A stretch of 64,000 nt of DNA, from the NCBI RefSeq assembly GCF_004363245.1, contig NZ_SNYV01000014.1, positions 62,001-126,000 on the forward strand, read 5' to 3'. Shown here piece after piece: positions 28,700 to 38,642 of this stretch; position 1 is the first letter of the stretch, and each line of letters begins with the position of its first letter. The position numbers and the translations under genes were made by a program. This DNA is from Sphingobacterium yanglingense. Lineage in GTDB: Bacteria; Bacteroidota; Bacteroidia; Sphingobacteriales; Sphingobacteriaceae. Below the pieces are notes generated by a model. That model was not told the origin of the DNA and did no database searches. It worked only from the letters and a program-made list of their open reading frames with translations.

Positions 28700-30625
28700 A
28701 TGATTAACATTACTCTCCCTGACGGTTCGGTACGTCAGTATGAAAAAGGGACTACCGCTATGCAGGTAGCTCTATCTATCTCCGAAGGTTTAGCACGCAA
28801 TGTATTAGCAGCAGAGGTAAATGGGGAAGTGTGGGATGCGTCCCGTGCTATCGATTCGGATGCCGCTGTCAAGTTGTTGACTTGGAATGACGATAAGGGC
28901 AAGTCTACTTTTTGGCACTCTTCTGCACACTTGTTGGCAGAAGCATTGGAAGAATTGTATCCAGGTATTAAGTTTGGTATTGGCCCTTCTATTGAAACGG
29001 GTTTTTACTATGATGTGGATTTTGGAGATCAGGTGTTTTCTTCTGACGATTTTAAGCAGATTGAAGATAAAATGCTTGAATTGGCCAAGAAGAAAGAGGT
29101 GTTCGATAGAAGAAGTGTTTCTAAAGCCGAAGCACTGGCTTATTTTGAAGATAAAGGAGACGAGTACAAGCTGGACTTGATTAAAGATCTAGAGGATGGG
29201 TCGATTACCTTTTATTCGCAAGGTAACTTTACAGATCTATGTAGAGGTCCACACATCCCGAATACTGGTTTTATCAAAGCTATTAAGCTGACTAATGTTG
29301 CTGGGGCCTACTGGCGTGGAGATGAAACAAGAAAGCAGTTGACACGTATCTACGGTGTTACCTTCCCGAAGGCATCGGAACTTTCGGATTACCTCAAGTT
29401 TATTGAAGAGGCTAAGAAGAGAGATCACCGCAAGTTGGGTAAAGAGCTGGAGCTTTTTGCTTTTTCTGAAAAAGTGGGTATGGGATTACCATTATGGTTG
29501 CCTAAGGGAACTGCTTTAAGACAGAAGCTAACAGACTTCTTGCAAAGAGCACAGCTGAATTCAGGCTATGAACCTGTAATGACTCCACATATTGGGCACA
29601 AACAGCTTTATATCACTTCAGGACATTATGAGAAGTATGGTGCAGATTCTTTCCAGCCGATAAAAACGCCGGTAGAGGGAGAAGAGTTCTTGTTAAAGCC
29701 AATGAACTGTCCTCACCACTGTGAGATATATAAGACTAAGCCTCGTTCGTATAAGGAATTGCCGGTTCGTTTTTCAGAGTTCGGAACGGTATATCGCTAC
29801 GAACAATCTGGTGAGCTTCATGGTTTAACTCGTGTTCGTGGGTTTACACAAGATGATGCCCATTTATTCTGTCGTCCTGATCAAGTGAAGGAAGAATTTA
29901 AGAAGGTTATCGACTTGGTTCTTTATGTATTTGGAGCGTTGGGCTTTAATGAATATACAGCGCAGGTTTCTTTACGTGATCCAGAGAATAAAACCAAATA
30001 TATCGGTTCGGATGAAAACTGGGCTTTAGCTGAATCGGCTATTATTGAAGCTGCTGCAGAAAAAGGATTGCCAACTGTCGTAGAATACGGTGAAGCTGCG
30101 TTTTATGGTCCTAAACTAGATTTTATGGTTAAGGATGCATTGGGCCGTAAATGGCAATTGGGTACGATACAAGTTGACTATAACTTGCCAGAGCGCTTTG
30201 AATTGGAATATACAGGAAGCGATAACCAAAAACATCGTCCAGTGATGATTCACCGTGCGCCGTTTGGTTCTATGGAAAGGTTTGTAGCGGTATTGATCGA
30301 GCACTGTGGTGGACAGTTTCCGTTATGGCTTGCTCCTGAGCAGTTTATCGTTTTGCCAGTGTCAGAAAAATATGAAGATTATGCGCAAAAACTTTTGGAA
30401 TCGCTAAATAATTCCGATATTCGCGGTCTAATCGATCTCCGTGACGAGAAAGTAGGACGTAAGATACGTGATGCTGAGGTTAAAAAATTGCCTTACATGC
30501 TTATTGTAGGGGAAAAGGAGATGGAAAGTGGCACAGTTTCTGTTCGTAAGCATGGGTCAGTGGACTTGGGTTCAATGACGTCTGATGAGTTTAGAGATTT
30601 ATTAATAAAAGAAATAACCGTTTAA
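28700..30625 (+). CDS. thrS: Threonine--tRNA ligase
   Basis: Charges tRNA-Thr. The 641-aa protein shows the TGS domain (1-60), the editing/SAD domain with [11 protein letters not shown], the class II catalytic core (motif 2 [20 protein letters not shown], zinc-side [11 protein letters not shown], motif 3 [11 protein letters not shown]) and the C-terminal anticodon-binding domain ([17 protein letters not shown]). First gene of the conserved thrS-infC-rpmI-rplT operon. Confidence 0.98.
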   Translation: MINITLPDGSVRQYEKGTTAMQVALSISEGLARNVLAAEVNGEVWDASRAIDSDAAVKLLTWNDDKGKSTFWHSSAHLLAEALEELYPGIKFGIGPSIETGFYYDVDFGDQVFSSDDFKQIEDKMLELAKKKEVFDRRSVSKAEALAYFEDKGDEYKLDLIKDLEDGSITFYSQGNFTDLCRGPHIPNTGFIKAIKLTNVAGAYWRGDETRKQLTRIYGVTFPKASELSDYLKFIEEAKKRDHRKLGKELELFAFSEKVGMGLPLWLPKGTALRQKLTDFLQRAQLNSGYEPVMTPHIGHKQLYITSGHYEKYGADSFQPIKTPVEGEEFLLKPMNCPHHCEIYKTKPRSYKELPVRFSEFGTVYRYEQSGELHGLTRVRGFTQDDAHLFCRPDQVKEEFKKVIDLVLYVFGALGFNEYTAQVSLRDPENKTKYIGSDENWALAESAIIEAAAEKGLPTVVEYGEAAFYGPKLDFMVKDALGRKWQLGTIQVDYNLPERFELEYTGSDNQKHRPVMIHRAPFGSMERFVAVLIEHCGGQFPLWLAPEQFIVLPVSEKYEDYAQKLLESLNNSDIRGLIDLRDEKVGRKIRDAEVKKLPYMLIVGEKEMESGTVSVRKHGSVDLGSMTSDEFRDLLIKEITV

Positions 30626-30637
30626 AATTTTAAACAT

Positions 30638-31198
30638 TTGGCATTAAAAAGACCTAGTGGTCCTAGACCACCAATGAGGAAAAAAGAACCGGAGCATCGT
30701 ATTAACGAATTCATACGTGTGCCTGAGGTACGTTTAGTTGGGGATAATGTTGAGCCAGGGGTATACCCTACCCGCAAAGCGTTAGAGATGGCCGACGAAT
30801 TGGAGCTAGATCTAGTCGAGATTTCTCCAAATGCTGTTCCTCCTGTTTGTAAAATTGTAGACTATAGCAAGTTTATTTATGAGCAGAAGAAAAAGCAAAA
30901 GGAAATCAAAGCGAATGCCAAACAAACAGTTATTAAGGAGATTCGCTTTGGACCGAATACCAGTGAGCACGATTTTGAATTCAAATTGAAACATGCTATG
31001 CGGTTTTTGGAAGCTGGAGAGAAGGTCCGTGCTTATGTACACTTTAAAGGACGTGCTATTGTCTTTAAAGAGCAAGGAGAGATTTTATTGTTGAAATTTG
31101 CTCAGGCTCTAGAAGACTATGGTAAAGTAGAGTTGTTGCCTAAATTGGAGGGCAAACGCATGTTCTTGACGTTGGCTCCAAAGGGCGCTAAGAAATAA
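30638..31198 (+). CDS. infC: Translation initiation factor IF-3, with TTG start
   Basis: Prevents premature subunit joining and checks start codons. The N-domain begins at [15 protein letters not shown], and the C-domain includes [21 protein letters not shown]. infC is in the same frame as thrS, whose TAA at 30623-30625 limits the start region; the only plausible start giving the full N-terminal tail is TTG at 30638. The next ATG (30674) would remove 12 residues. infC uses rare start codons for autoregulation in other bacteria (AUU in E. coli), so TTG here is probably meaningful. 186 aa. Confidence 0.95.
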   Translation: MALKRPSGPRPPMRKKEPEHRINEFIRVPEVRLVGDNVEPGVYPTRKALEMADELELDLVEISPNAVPPVCKIVDYSKFIYEQKKKQKEIKANAKQTVIKEIRFGPNTSEHDFEFKLKHAMRFLEAGEKVRAYVHFKGRAIVFKEQGEILLLKFAQALEDYGKVELLPKLEGKRMFLTLAPKGAKK

Positions 31199-31234
31199 AA
31201 GTATTCTAACAGATTGATATAAATATTAAGTATT

Positions 31235-31435
31235 ATGCCAAAAGTAAAAACCAATTCCAGCGCTAAGAAACGTTTTAAAGTGACTGGGACAGGTAAAATT
31301 GCAAGAAAAAGCGCTTACAAAAGCCACATCTTGACTAAAAAGACTACTAAACAAAAACGTAATCTTACGCAAACAGCTTATGTTTCTGACGGAGACTTAG
31401 GTAATGTAAAACGTATGTTAGTTCTTGGAAAGTAA
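31235..31435 (+). CDS. rpmI: 50S ribosomal protein L35
   Basis: Small basic large-subunit protein of 66 aa. [21 protein letters not shown] at the N-terminus and the basic [10 protein letters not shown] block are typical. It follows infC by 36 bases. Confidence 0.97.
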   Translation: MPKVKTNSSAKKRFKVTGTGKIARKSAYKSHILTKKTTKQKRNLTQTAYVSDGDLGNVKRMLVLGK

Positions 31436-31535
31436 TCCTTTCTTAACAAAAAAAAACAATATTTTTTGACCGGGTATAGGGTTGTAAGCTTGCTGAAAAA
31501 CGTAACACCTTTTACCAAATTAAATTTTAATAATT

Positions 31536-31880
31536 ATGCCACGTTCGGTTAACGCAGTTGCTTCGAGAAGAAGAAGAAAAAGAATTTTGAAATTAGCTAA
31601 AGGCTATTTCGGTTCACGTAGCAAAGTATATACTATTGCTAAAAATACAGTAGAAAAAGGTTTACAGTACGCTTACCGCGACCGTAAAACCAAAAAACGC
31701 GAGTTCAGAGCTTTATGGATTCAGCGTATCAATGCAGGTGCCCGTCAGCACGGAATTTCTTATTCTAAGTTGATCGGTAAATTGAATGCTAAGAATATCG
31801 GATTGAACCGTAAGGTTTTAGCTGACTTAGCTATGAACAACCCTGATGCTTTCAAAGCAGTTATTGACGCTGTAAATTAA
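31536..31880 (+). CDS. rplT: 50S ribosomal protein L20
   Basis: Large-subunit assembly protein of 114 aa. The N-terminal [19 protein letters not shown] and the [20 protein letters not shown] region (here [20 protein letters not shown]) are diagnostic. L20 represses its own operon in other bacteria; the 100-base gap before it has a poly-A/poly-T stretch but no convincing L20-binding structure. Last gene of the operon; terminator follows. Confidence 0.97.
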   Translation: MPRSVNAVASRRRRKRILKLAKGYFGSRSKVYTIAKNTVEKGLQYAYRDRKTKKREFRALWIQRINAGARQHGISYSKLIGKLNAKNIGLNRKVLADLAMNNPDAFKAVIDAVN

Positions 31881-31915
31881 TTTAGTTTTAAATCGCAGTC
31901 AATTTGTTAGATATT

Positions 31916-31941
31916 AAAAGGAACCCAATCGGGTTCCTTTT
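31916..31941 (+). terminator. Intrinsic terminator of the thrS-rplT operon
   Basis: AAAAGGAACCC, loop AATC, GGGTTCCTTTT and T-run, 36 bases after rplT. Confidence 0.88.
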
Positions 31942-32077
31942 TCTTTTTTAAGACAGATGGGGTCAGACTGTTAGGCGTTTAATTTGCCGATAGTGGTTTG
32001 TACTTTTATCGATTCATAAGGTGAGGAGATCTGCTTAGTTTTTCTTATCTTTAAGAGGTAACCTTAAAGAATGTGCG

Positions 32078-32665
32078 ATGGAAAGTGTTAAGATATCTTT
32101 GGCTTTTATGCCTTGTGAAAAAGTTAATGCCAAAATCAAAGGCATAAAAGATGTGCTCAAATCCTTGGTTGGCTGGTATTCTAGCTGTAATGCCGCAGGG
32201 CATATAACGATTTGTGAATTTGAGGCCACCCAGGATCAATTGGAAGGTATAGTAGCGATATTGCGCGAAGAGTTGAGCTATGAACATGCTCAATATGTAT
32301 ATTTCAACGACTATTCTGTTTTTCAGAATGGAGATAGCTATACTTACTATATTGCTCCAACTGTACAATCTCGGTATTATTTTAATCAGCGTTCTGCGGT
32401 AGTCATCAATGCGCTGAAAGCGAAGTTCTCTCTGCGTTCTATCTCCAAAGAACCGCACCTATCTATTGGTCGGCGCCTTGAGGAAAATATGCTTAAAGAA
32501 GCAAAAAGCAACCTTCAACAAATTGATCTAGATTTCTTCTGTGATGCGGTGTTTATACGTGTATTCAATCCCATTGTGAAGCAATATGATATATATACCA
32601 AAATCCCATTCGGTGGGAAAGAAAGGAAGGTATATGGAGCAGGGCAATTGAGCTTTAATTTTTAG
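32078..32665 (+). CDS. 2H-phosphoesterase / 2'-5' RNA ligase-like protein
   Basis: A 195-aa protein with the two His motifs of the 2H superfamily: HITI at residues 42-45 and HLSIG at 127-131. These enzymes cleave or form 2',5' or cyclic phosphate bonds in RNA or nucleotides. The substrate cannot be named. No signal peptide. It has its own strong terminator, so it is a single-gene transcript. Confidence 0.85.
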   Translation: MESVKISLAFMPCEKVNAKIKGIKDVLKSLVGWYSSCNAAGHITICEFEATQDQLEGIVAILREELSYEHAQYVYFNDYSVFQNGDSYTYYIAPTVQSRYYFNQRSAVVINALKAKFSLRSISKEPHLSIGRRLEENMLKEAKSNLQQIDLDFFCDAVFIRVFNPIVKQYDIYTKIPFGGKERKVYGAGQLSFNF

Positions 32666-32667
32666 AC

Positions 32668-32703
32668 AAAAAAAAGCATCATTTTTTAATGATGCTTTTT
32701 TTT
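32668..32703. terminator. Bidirectional terminator
   Basis: AAAAAAAAGCATCATT, loop TTTT, AATGATGCTTTTTTTT between the convergent 2H and lon genes. Confidence 0.88.
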
Positions 32704-32714
32704 AAGATGTGCTT

Positions 32715-35195
32715 TTATTTTTCTTTAGCCGGTTCGTTGTTAAATTTATTGAGATCTTTGGCTTTTTTTACTTTGCTCTTTAATAAAGCTAGATCAATTA
32801 CTTCATGCATCTCCGATACATAGTGGAACTGCATGTCTTTAATATAATCTTCTTTGATCTCTAGAATATCTTTCTTGTTCGATTTGCAAAGAATAATTTC
32901 CTTGATATTAGCTCTTTTGGCGGCAAGTATCTTTTCTTTTATACCACCAACAGGGAGGACTTTGCCACGTAATGTGATTTCGCCTGTCATTGCTAACTTT
33001 TCTTTGACTTTACGTTGTGTAAACAATGAAGTTAACGCGGTAAGCATAGTGATACCGGCAGAAGGTCCATCTTTCGGAGTGGCACCTGCTGGCACATGTA
33101 TGTTGACGTCCCAATGGTCAAAAATGCGATAATCGATTCCAAAATCTTCGGCATGGGAACGTAAGTAAGCCATAGCAATGGCAGCAGATTCTTTCATTAC
33201 ATCACCAAGATTACCGGTTAGACTTAGTTTACCTTTTCCCGGGCTGAGACTAGATTCTATAAACAAAATATCGCCACCAACAGACGTCCATGCTAATCCG
33301 GTAACTACTCCAGCAACGTCATTATTCTCATAGCTATCTTTATCAAAAATTGGCGCACCTAGAATTTCTTCGGCAACCTCTGCACTGACGTTTGCACTAT
33401 GAGGTTTCTCCATGACAATCTTGGTCGCAATACCTCTTACAACAGAACCAATCTTTTTCTCTAGACCACGGACACCAGATTCTCTGGTATATTCTTCAAT
33501 AATTTTTTCAATTACTTTATTGTTCAATGTGACATCCTTGTTCTGGAGGCCATGCATTTCACGTTGTTTTGGCAGTAAATGTTTTTTTGCAATTTCTATC
33601 TTCTCCTCAATAGTATAACCATTTACTTCTATTATCTCCATACGGTCGAGTAGTGCCGGTTGTATGGTACTTAGAGAGTTGGCAGTAGCAATAAACATCA
33701 CTTTTGACAAATCATATTCCATCTCCACATAGTGGTCATAGAAATGAGTGTTCTGTTCTGGATCCAGCACTTCTAATAATGCTGAAGAGGGATCCCCTTT
33801 AAAATCTGAACCTATCTTGTCAATTTCATCGAGTACAAAGACGGGATTGGAAGTGCCAGCTTTTTTAAGCGACTGTATAATCCGGCCTGGCATAGCCCCA
33901 ATGTAAGTCTTGCGGTGACCTCTGATTTCAGCTTCATCTCTTACTCCGCCTAAGGCCATACGTGTGTATTTACGTCCTAGTGCTTTGGCTATAGATTTCC
34001 CCAAGGATGTTTTACCTACCCCTGGAGGCCCGACAAGACAAAGTATAGGCGCTTTCATATCGTTTTTGAGCTTTAATACCGCGAGGTATTCTATAATGCG
34101 TTGCTTAACTTTGTCTAAACCGTAATGGTCCTTGTCTAATACCTTTATAGCTCTGTTTAGATCAAATTTGTCTTTTGTATATTCGCCCCAAGGAAGATCT
34201 AGAAGAAGCTCTAGGTAATTGAGTTGCACCGAATAGTCCGCTGCAGCTGGATTGATCCGGGCCAGTTTTTCAATTTCTTTGTCAAAATGTTCTTTTACAT
34301 CTTGAGGCCACTTTTTATTTTTAGCACGTTTTTTTAAATCCTCCATCTCCAAATCAGGGGTATTACCCCCCAACTCTTCTTGGATTGTTTTAAGTTGCTG
34401 ATTTAAGAAGTAATCCCGTTGTTGCTTATCCAAATCTACACGTACCTTGTTTTGAATTTGATTTTTCAATTCCAAAATCTGCACTTCATTTGTTAAATGC
34501 TCTAGCAGTAGTCTGGCCCGTTTAACAAAATCTTTTAGCTCTAGTAACTCTTGTTTAGCCGGTAATTCCAGTGCAAGGTTGGAAGAGATAAAGTTGACTA
34601 AGAACGTAGGGCTCTCTATATTTTTAATCGCTATCCCTGCTTCTGATGGAAGGTTAGGGGATAGTTGGATAATCTGTAAAGCAAGCTCTTTGATGGAAGA
34701 AATTAAAGCTTTGAATTCCTTACTGCTGGTTTTTGGCTTTTCTTCAGCAAAGCGTTCTACTTTGGCTTTGATGTAGGGCTCCGATTGAACGAGCTCTTGA
34801 AGCTTAAAGCGTTGTTTACCTTGAATAATAACGGTTGTATTACCATCCGGCATCTGTAATATTTTGATAATATTGGCTACCGTTCCGACTTTATGGAGCT
34901 GGTCAAAACCAGGGTCTTCGACAGACATATCCTTTTGGGATACAACACCGATTGTTTTATCTCCTTTGTAGGCCTCTTTGACGAGTTTTATAGATTTATC
35001 CCGGCCGACTGTTATCGGAATAACAACACCAGGGAATAAAACGGTGTTACGTAGTGGAAGAATAGATAAAATCTCAGGTATATCCTCGTTTCGCATTTCG
35101 TCTTCATCCTGCGGGCTCAATAACGGGAAGAATTCGGTATCCTCACTAATTATTGGAATTGCCTGGTTGAAGTCGAATGTGTCAAATTTGCTCAT
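32715..35195 (-). CDS. lon: ATP-dependent protease Lon
   Basis: Cytoplasmic AAA+ protease for misfolded and regulatory proteins. The 826-aa chain has the LAN substrate domain (from about residue 43, LSILPLRNTVLFPGVVIPI), Walker A GPPGVGKT at 389-396, Walker B VFVLDEIDK at 452-460 and the proteolytic Ser712 in DGPSAGITM with Lys755 in GGIKEKILAA, the expected 43-residue spacing of the dyad. Monocistronic. Confidence 0.97.
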   Translation of the reverse strand: MSKFDTFDFNQAIPIISEDTEFFPLLSPQDEDEMRNEDIPEILSILPLRNTVLFPGVVIPITVGRDKSIKLVKEAYKGDKTIGVVSQKDMSVEDPGFDQLHKVGTVANIIKILQMPDGNTTVIIQGKQRFKLQELVQSEPYIKAKVERFAEEKPKTSSKEFKALISSIKELALQIIQLSPNLPSEAGIAIKNIESPTFLVNFISSNLALELPAKQELLELKDFVKRARLLLEHLTNEVQILELKNQIQNKVRVDLDKQQRDYFLNQQLKTIQEELGGNTPDLEMEDLKKRAKNKKWPQDVKEHFDKEIEKLARINPAAADYSVQLNYLELLLDLPWGEYTKDKFDLNRAIKVLDKDHYGLDKVKQRIIEYLAVLKLKNDMKAPILCLVGPPGVGKTSLGKSIAKALGRKYTRMALGGVRDEAEIRGHRKTYIGAMPGRIIQSLKKAGTSNPVFVLDEIDKIGSDFKGDPSSALLEVLDPEQNTHFYDHYVEMEYDLSKVMFIATANSLSTIQPALLDRMEIIEVNGYTIEEKIEIAKKHLLPKQREMHGLQNKDVTLNNKVIEKIIEEYTRESGVRGLEKKIGSVVRGIATKIVMEKPHSANVSAEVAEEILGAPIFDKDSYENNDVAGVVTGLAWTSVGGDILFIESSLSPGKGKLSLTGNLGDVMKESAAIAMAYLRSHAEDFGIDYRIFDHWDVNIHVPAGATPKDGPSAGITMLTALTSLFTQRKVKEKLAMTGEITLRGKVLPVGGIKEKILAAKRANIKEIILCKSNKKDILEIKEDYIKDMQFHYVSEMHEVIDLALLKSKVKKAKDLNKFNNEPAKEK

Positions 35196-35507
35196 ATATT
35201 GTTTTGTTTAAAATCCGACAACATGTCAGACTTTAGGTGTACTTTTTCCATTATGGATTATGAATGCTTATAGTACAAGCTAAGTGCCAAGAGTAAAAAC
35301 TGGTATTATTTATGCTATAGTATTTATGAAACCTGCTAAATCGTCACGTGGTATGTTGGTTTATGACAGCATTTTGATGTTGTAGATAATGATAAAAATA
35401 AAAGAAATTGTAATATTGTGGAAATGTTTATAAGTATTTGTTGATGACTTAAACTTATTATGGCATTTTTACTTTAAAACGTGAACTAGAAACATTAAAT
35501 CAAGGAT
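35196..35507. other. 312-base divergent intergenic region, lon and TPR gene
   Basis: AT-rich. It carries the divergent promoters of lon and the TPR protein gene. I see no full TAnnTTTG box, no HAIR/CIRCE-like operator and only a 19-codon frame at 35326, which I do not regard as a gene. Confidence 0.5.
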
Positions 35508-36170
35508 ATGAATATTAAAATTGCAAATAATCAATTGAGATCATTGAAGTTGGGAATGTCAGCACTGGCCTTGGCTTTGATGACCTTGACAGCTCAAGCG
35601 CAACAGCAGGAGCATAGTAATCCAAATGTGAGATTAGGACAGAAAGCATTGCTTGAGGGAGATTTCAAATCGGCTGTTACCCATTTGGAGAAAGCAATGC
35701 CTACGGAATCTAAAGATCCAGATGTACTGTATTTGTTAGGATATTCTCAGTTTCAGTCGGGCGACTTTCAGAAAGCAGCGACCTCTTTTGGAAAAGTAGT
35801 CGCATTGGATGCGAAGAATGCTAACGCGTATTATTATAAAGCGAAGGCAAATAACGCATTGGCAGAAAATAGTAAGCTTTCAAATGCCCAAAGGGAGCAG
35901 TTGCTTCAATCCGCAATCGGAGATTATACAAAGGCTATCGCTGTAAATGCAAATGATGCTAAGTTGTATCAAAATAGAGCGGTAACTTACCGTGATTTGG
36001 GTATTTTAAAAGGAACAGCTGGTACGGATAATTATAACAAAGTCGCAGCTACAGAAGCTTACAATAAGGCGGTGACTGATTATGAAAAAGTGCTTTCATA
36101 TGATGCGGCACGTAAGGATATTCAGACTGAACTGAAGAAAGCTAAGATCTATCGCGATAATCTAAAATAG
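35508..36170 (+). CDS. Exported tetratricopeptide-repeat protein
   Basis: A 220-aa protein with a signal peptide (residues 1-32, ALALMTLTAQAQ). TPR units start at about residue 42 (LGQKALLEGDFKSAVTHLEKA), 76 (YLLGYSQFQSGDFQKAATSFGKV), 130 (GDYTKAIAVNANDAKLYQNRA) and 185 (AVTDYEKVLSYD). This is a protein-interaction scaffold in the periplasm; no partner is evident. ATG 35508 follows AAGGAT 4 bases upstream. Confidence 0.87.
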   Translation: MNIKIANNQLRSLKLGMSALALALMTLTAQAQQQEHSNPNVRLGQKALLEGDFKSAVTHLEKAMPTESKDPDVLYLLGYSQFQSGDFQKAATSFGKVVALDAKNANAYYYKAKANNALAENSKLSNAQREQLLQSAIGDYTKAIAVNANDAKLYQNRAVTYRDLGILKGTAGTDNYNKVAATEAYNKAVTDYEKVLSYDAARKDIQTELKKAKIYRDNLK

Positions 36171-36185
36171 ATTAAAGTCATACAG

Positions 36186-36213
36186 AAAAGGTTCTCTATT
36201 TGGAGAACCTTTT
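36186..36213. terminator. Bidirectional terminator
   Basis: AAAAGGTTCTC, 6-nt loop, GAGAACCTTTT and T-run between convergent genes. Confidence 0.87.
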
Positions 36214-36220
36214 TTTGTGA

Positions 36221-36649
36221 TTAAGAATATATACGTTCGTATTTATTGCTTATAAAATCAAGTGTAGTGCGCATCATTAAGGATAGTTTTTGTTCGTCGA
36301 TATCAGCTAGTTTTTTTATGTAGATACAAGCCTTGCCCATCGTGAATTTTCCCAACCCTTCTAGAAGATAGCTATGTTCATCTGCCCCCGTGAAAACATA
36401 AAGTGAAATGGCTGCTTTGCGTGGAGAAAAGCCTAGGAGAGGAGCCTCGCCTTCGTGACCACTCGCATACTTGTAATGATAGGTGCCAAATCCAATTATT
36501 GAAGGGCCATACATTTTTGCTGTTTGACCTGTGGCTTCCTCCATCAGTTCTATAAGTCGATAACTATCGGCTTTTTTTTGAGCGTTTTCAACCTTTTCAA
36601 TAAAGGCAATGACGTCTTCGTCTGTATATTCTGTTTTATTTTTAGCCAT
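36221..36649 (-). CDS. DUF1801-domain protein
   Basis: A 142-aa small protein of the DUF1801 family (YdhG-like fold). The sequence GFGTYHYKYASGHEGEAPLLGFSPRKAAISLYVF is the core of the domain. Function is unknown; relatives are often near SRPBCC proteins, as here. It lies 7 bases after the SRPBCC gene, so it is in the same operon. Confidence 0.85.
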   Translation of the reverse strand: MAKNKTEYTDEDVIAFIEKVENAQKKADSYRLIELMEEATGQTAKMYGPSIIGFGTYHYKYASGHEGEAPLLGFSPRKAAISLYVFTGADEHSYLLEGLGKFTMGKACIYIKKLADIDEQKLSLMMRTTLDFISNKYERIYS

Positions 36650-36656
36650 TTTAAAT

Positions 36657-37121
36657 TTATTTTTCGCAGAGTTCTTTTAATCGAACCAAAGATTTGGGCC
36701 AAATATCTTCAAACATCTTCTCGTGCTCTTCGCTATCAACTTCTACGGAACAAAGAAGATAGGTGTTTCCTCCCTCGATCTCACGGAATCTATAGATTTC
36801 ATACGCGTTTTTCCATCCATCTACCTGTTCGCCTTCATATAATTCTCCATCTTTTCCTAAGATGCCGATATGTCTTATGGTCACGAGCTCTCCAGGTATA
36901 TTCTTGTCAATACTTGCTATTAAACCTACTTCATGCCCGGTTTCATCTTTTGCTGTAAAATATCCTTTTGAACCTTCGGACCAGTCGCCCCTAAAGTCAG
37001 AGTCTGGACTAAAGAAAGAGGTCCAGTCTCTATAGCTTTCCGGTGCTAACATTATTTGATGCACCTTTTGTGGAGTGGCCTGTATTGTACTTGTATAGTA
37101 TAGCGTTTTTAAATTTTTCAT
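36657..37121 (-). CDS. SRPBCC (START-like/AHSA1) domain protein
   Basis: A 154-aa hydrophobic-pocket domain of the polyketide cyclase/AHSA1 type, starting with the beta strand LYYTSTIQATPQKVHQIM and continuing through DWTSFFSPDSDFRGDWSEG. It could bind a lipid or other small ligand; the ligand is unknown. Middle of a VOC-SRPBCC-DUF1801 operon with 7-11 base gaps. Confidence 0.85.
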   Translation of the reverse strand: MKNLKTLYYTSTIQATPQKVHQIMLAPESYRDWTSFFSPDSDFRGDWSEGSKGYFTAKDETGHEVGLIASIDKNIPGELVTIRHIGILGKDGELYEGEQVDGWKNAYEIYRFREIEGGNTYLLCSVEVDSEEHEKMFEDIWPKSLVRLKELCEK

Positions 37122-37132
37122 AGCCCTTATAT

Positions 37133-37525
37133 CTACATGTTTCCCATTCCAAAGACGGTACCCTGTGGGTCTTTGACAATCACATAGTTGAGGCTGCCGT
37201 CTTTCTTTTTACTCTCTTTTAGTAGTGTGCCTCCGAGTTGTAGACAAGTGGAAAGACTTTCTTTTACATCATTGACAAAAAAATAGGGAATCCATTGTGG
37301 TGGAATACCTGAATTGACTCCCCGATGTGTACATATTCCACCTCCGGGAGTTTCTGTATCAACTGCCATTGCATAGTCTTCATACGATTCTTCACCATCT
37401 TCCATCGCTACTCCGATTTCTTGCCATCCAAATAGTGTTTTGTAAAATTCCTTTAATTCAGTAGGCTTATCTACAGTGAGGTCTGTCCAATAAAATTGTC
37501 CATGTTTGGGTTTGTTTTTACTCAT
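37133..37525 (-). CDS. VOC-family (glyoxalase/bleomycin-resistance fold) protein
   Basis: A 130-aa single-domain protein of two beta-alpha-beta-beta-beta repeats: HGQFYWTDLTVDKPTELKEF with FYKTLFGW in the first, and PYFFVNDVKESLSTCLQLGG with VIVKDPQGTVFGM in the second. Enzyme class not predictable. Start placed at MSKNKPKHG; a frame extension to 37564 is poor. First gene of the small operon. Confidence 0.85.
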   Translation of the reverse strand: MSKNKPKHGQFYWTDLTVDKPTELKEFYKTLFGWQEIGVAMEDGEESYEDYAMAVDTETPGGGICTHRGVNSGIPPQWIPYFFVNDVKESLSTCLQLGGTLLKESKKKDGSLNYVIVKDPQGTVFGMGNM

Positions 37526-37676
37526 ATGGTCATATTTTGTGTGATTGTTGAAATAGATTGACACCGTTGGGCAATAGCATCGTGCCTTCTTGTTTGATGA
37601 ATCAATACCTTATCAATCCGCTATTAAATATAGGATATGGATAGGAGACTATACTTGACACAAGACAAGAATTATA

Positions 37677-38609
37677 TTAACGTTTGTATTTGTCGTGCAG
37701 TCCTTTGCCATCTAAAATCAGAGGCGTTATTTTTTCCATTCGAGTGTGTTTTGTTTTGTCCTGCTTTGCTTCATTGATGTAAGCTATGTATTCTTTCTGT
37801 TTTCCCGGAGTCAAATTATCGAATGCTTGCTTTAAAGTGTTATTCTGTTCTAATGCTTCTTTAAAAAATCCTTCCGGCGGTTGAACTGGTGTCCGTTCAA
37901 TTTTTATCTCTTTACCGTCTTTTATGGTCTGTATACTTTCATCAATGTAGCTGCGTATTTTTTGCGGATCCATTTCCTGAACACTTTTGAAACGCCACTG
38001 TCGCAAGGCCTTCGTCTTCCCTTCGGATGCAGTTACCAGTACTTTGTCTCGGTCTTCTAAAAAAACACCATTATAAAACCAAAGCGAGAAGAAATTTTTA
38101 AAGCCAGCCCAACCTATTACATTTTTACCGTTGAGGGTGTAGATGTCGGTTCCCCATTTGAATTCTTTTTTTAGCTCGGTTTGTAGGATCAGCTGATTCA
38201 TAAATTCTTCACAGTCTATCCACTTGTCACGATGAGCATCCCAGGTAGGCCCCTGCTTGTCTTTAAGGAGATGTGTATTGAAATAGACGATATCGGTGAT
38301 TAATTCTCGAGGTAGTTTTTGGTCCAATGGTATCTGGATAGCGCCTTTTGTCGTTTTAAATGAAGCTAATTTGTCTGCCAAAGCCTCTATTGCGGCTGGA
38401 CCAGGATATATTCCTATATGGTTTTTAAACTTCGCAAAATGGATAAGATTACCATGCCAACGATAGGTAGGCATGGCGTAGTTAATTGTCTCTTTGGCAT
38501 CAATTGGTGCTGCATCGCGAATAATCTCACGGAGTTCTTCCAGTGTTTGTTGAGTGTTTTTATCAAAGCTGTGAATGTACTCATCTATGGTAGAGAAAGA
38601 TGTCTGCAT
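37677..38609 (-). CDS. DUF1801-YdeI/OmpD-associated fusion protein
   Basis: A 310-aa protein of joined small domains. Residues 1-115 form one DUF1801 domain (YAMPTYRWHGNLIHFAKFKNHIGIYP). A second DUF1801 domain runs from about 125 to 225 (FKWGTDIYTLNGKNVIGWAGFKNFFSLWF). The C-terminal 80 residues match the YdeI/OmdA type (FFKEALEQNNTLKQAFDNLTPGKQKEYIAYI). YdeI homologues have been linked to antimicrobial-peptide resistance, but function here is unknown. No signal peptide. Confidence 0.82.
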   Translation of the reverse strand: MQTSFSTIDEYIHSFDKNTQQTLEELREIIRDAAPIDAKETINYAMPTYRWHGNLIHFAKFKNHIGIYPGPAAIEALADKLASFKTTKGAIQIPLDQKLPRELITDIVYFNTHLLKDKQGPTWDAHRDKWIDCEEFMNQLILQTELKKEFKWGTDIYTLNGKNVIGWAGFKNFFSLWFYNGVFLEDRDKVLVTASEGKTKALRQWRFKSVQEMDPQKIRSYIDESIQTIKDGKEIKIERTPVQPPEGFFKEALEQNNTLKQAFDNLTPGKQKEYIAYINEAKQDKTKHTRMEKITPLILDGKGLHDKYKR

Positions 38610-38642
38610 CGTATTTGTATTTAAGTAATTAGGGGCACTCGC

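Noticed and set aside
31436..31535. L20 autoregulatory leader
   Set aside because: The 100-base gap has poly-A/poly-T tracts but no stem mimicking the L20 rRNA site that I could identify.
35326..35385. 19-codon ORF upstream of the TPR gene
   Set aside because: Too short, no membrane or signal pattern, not next to a ribosome binding site.
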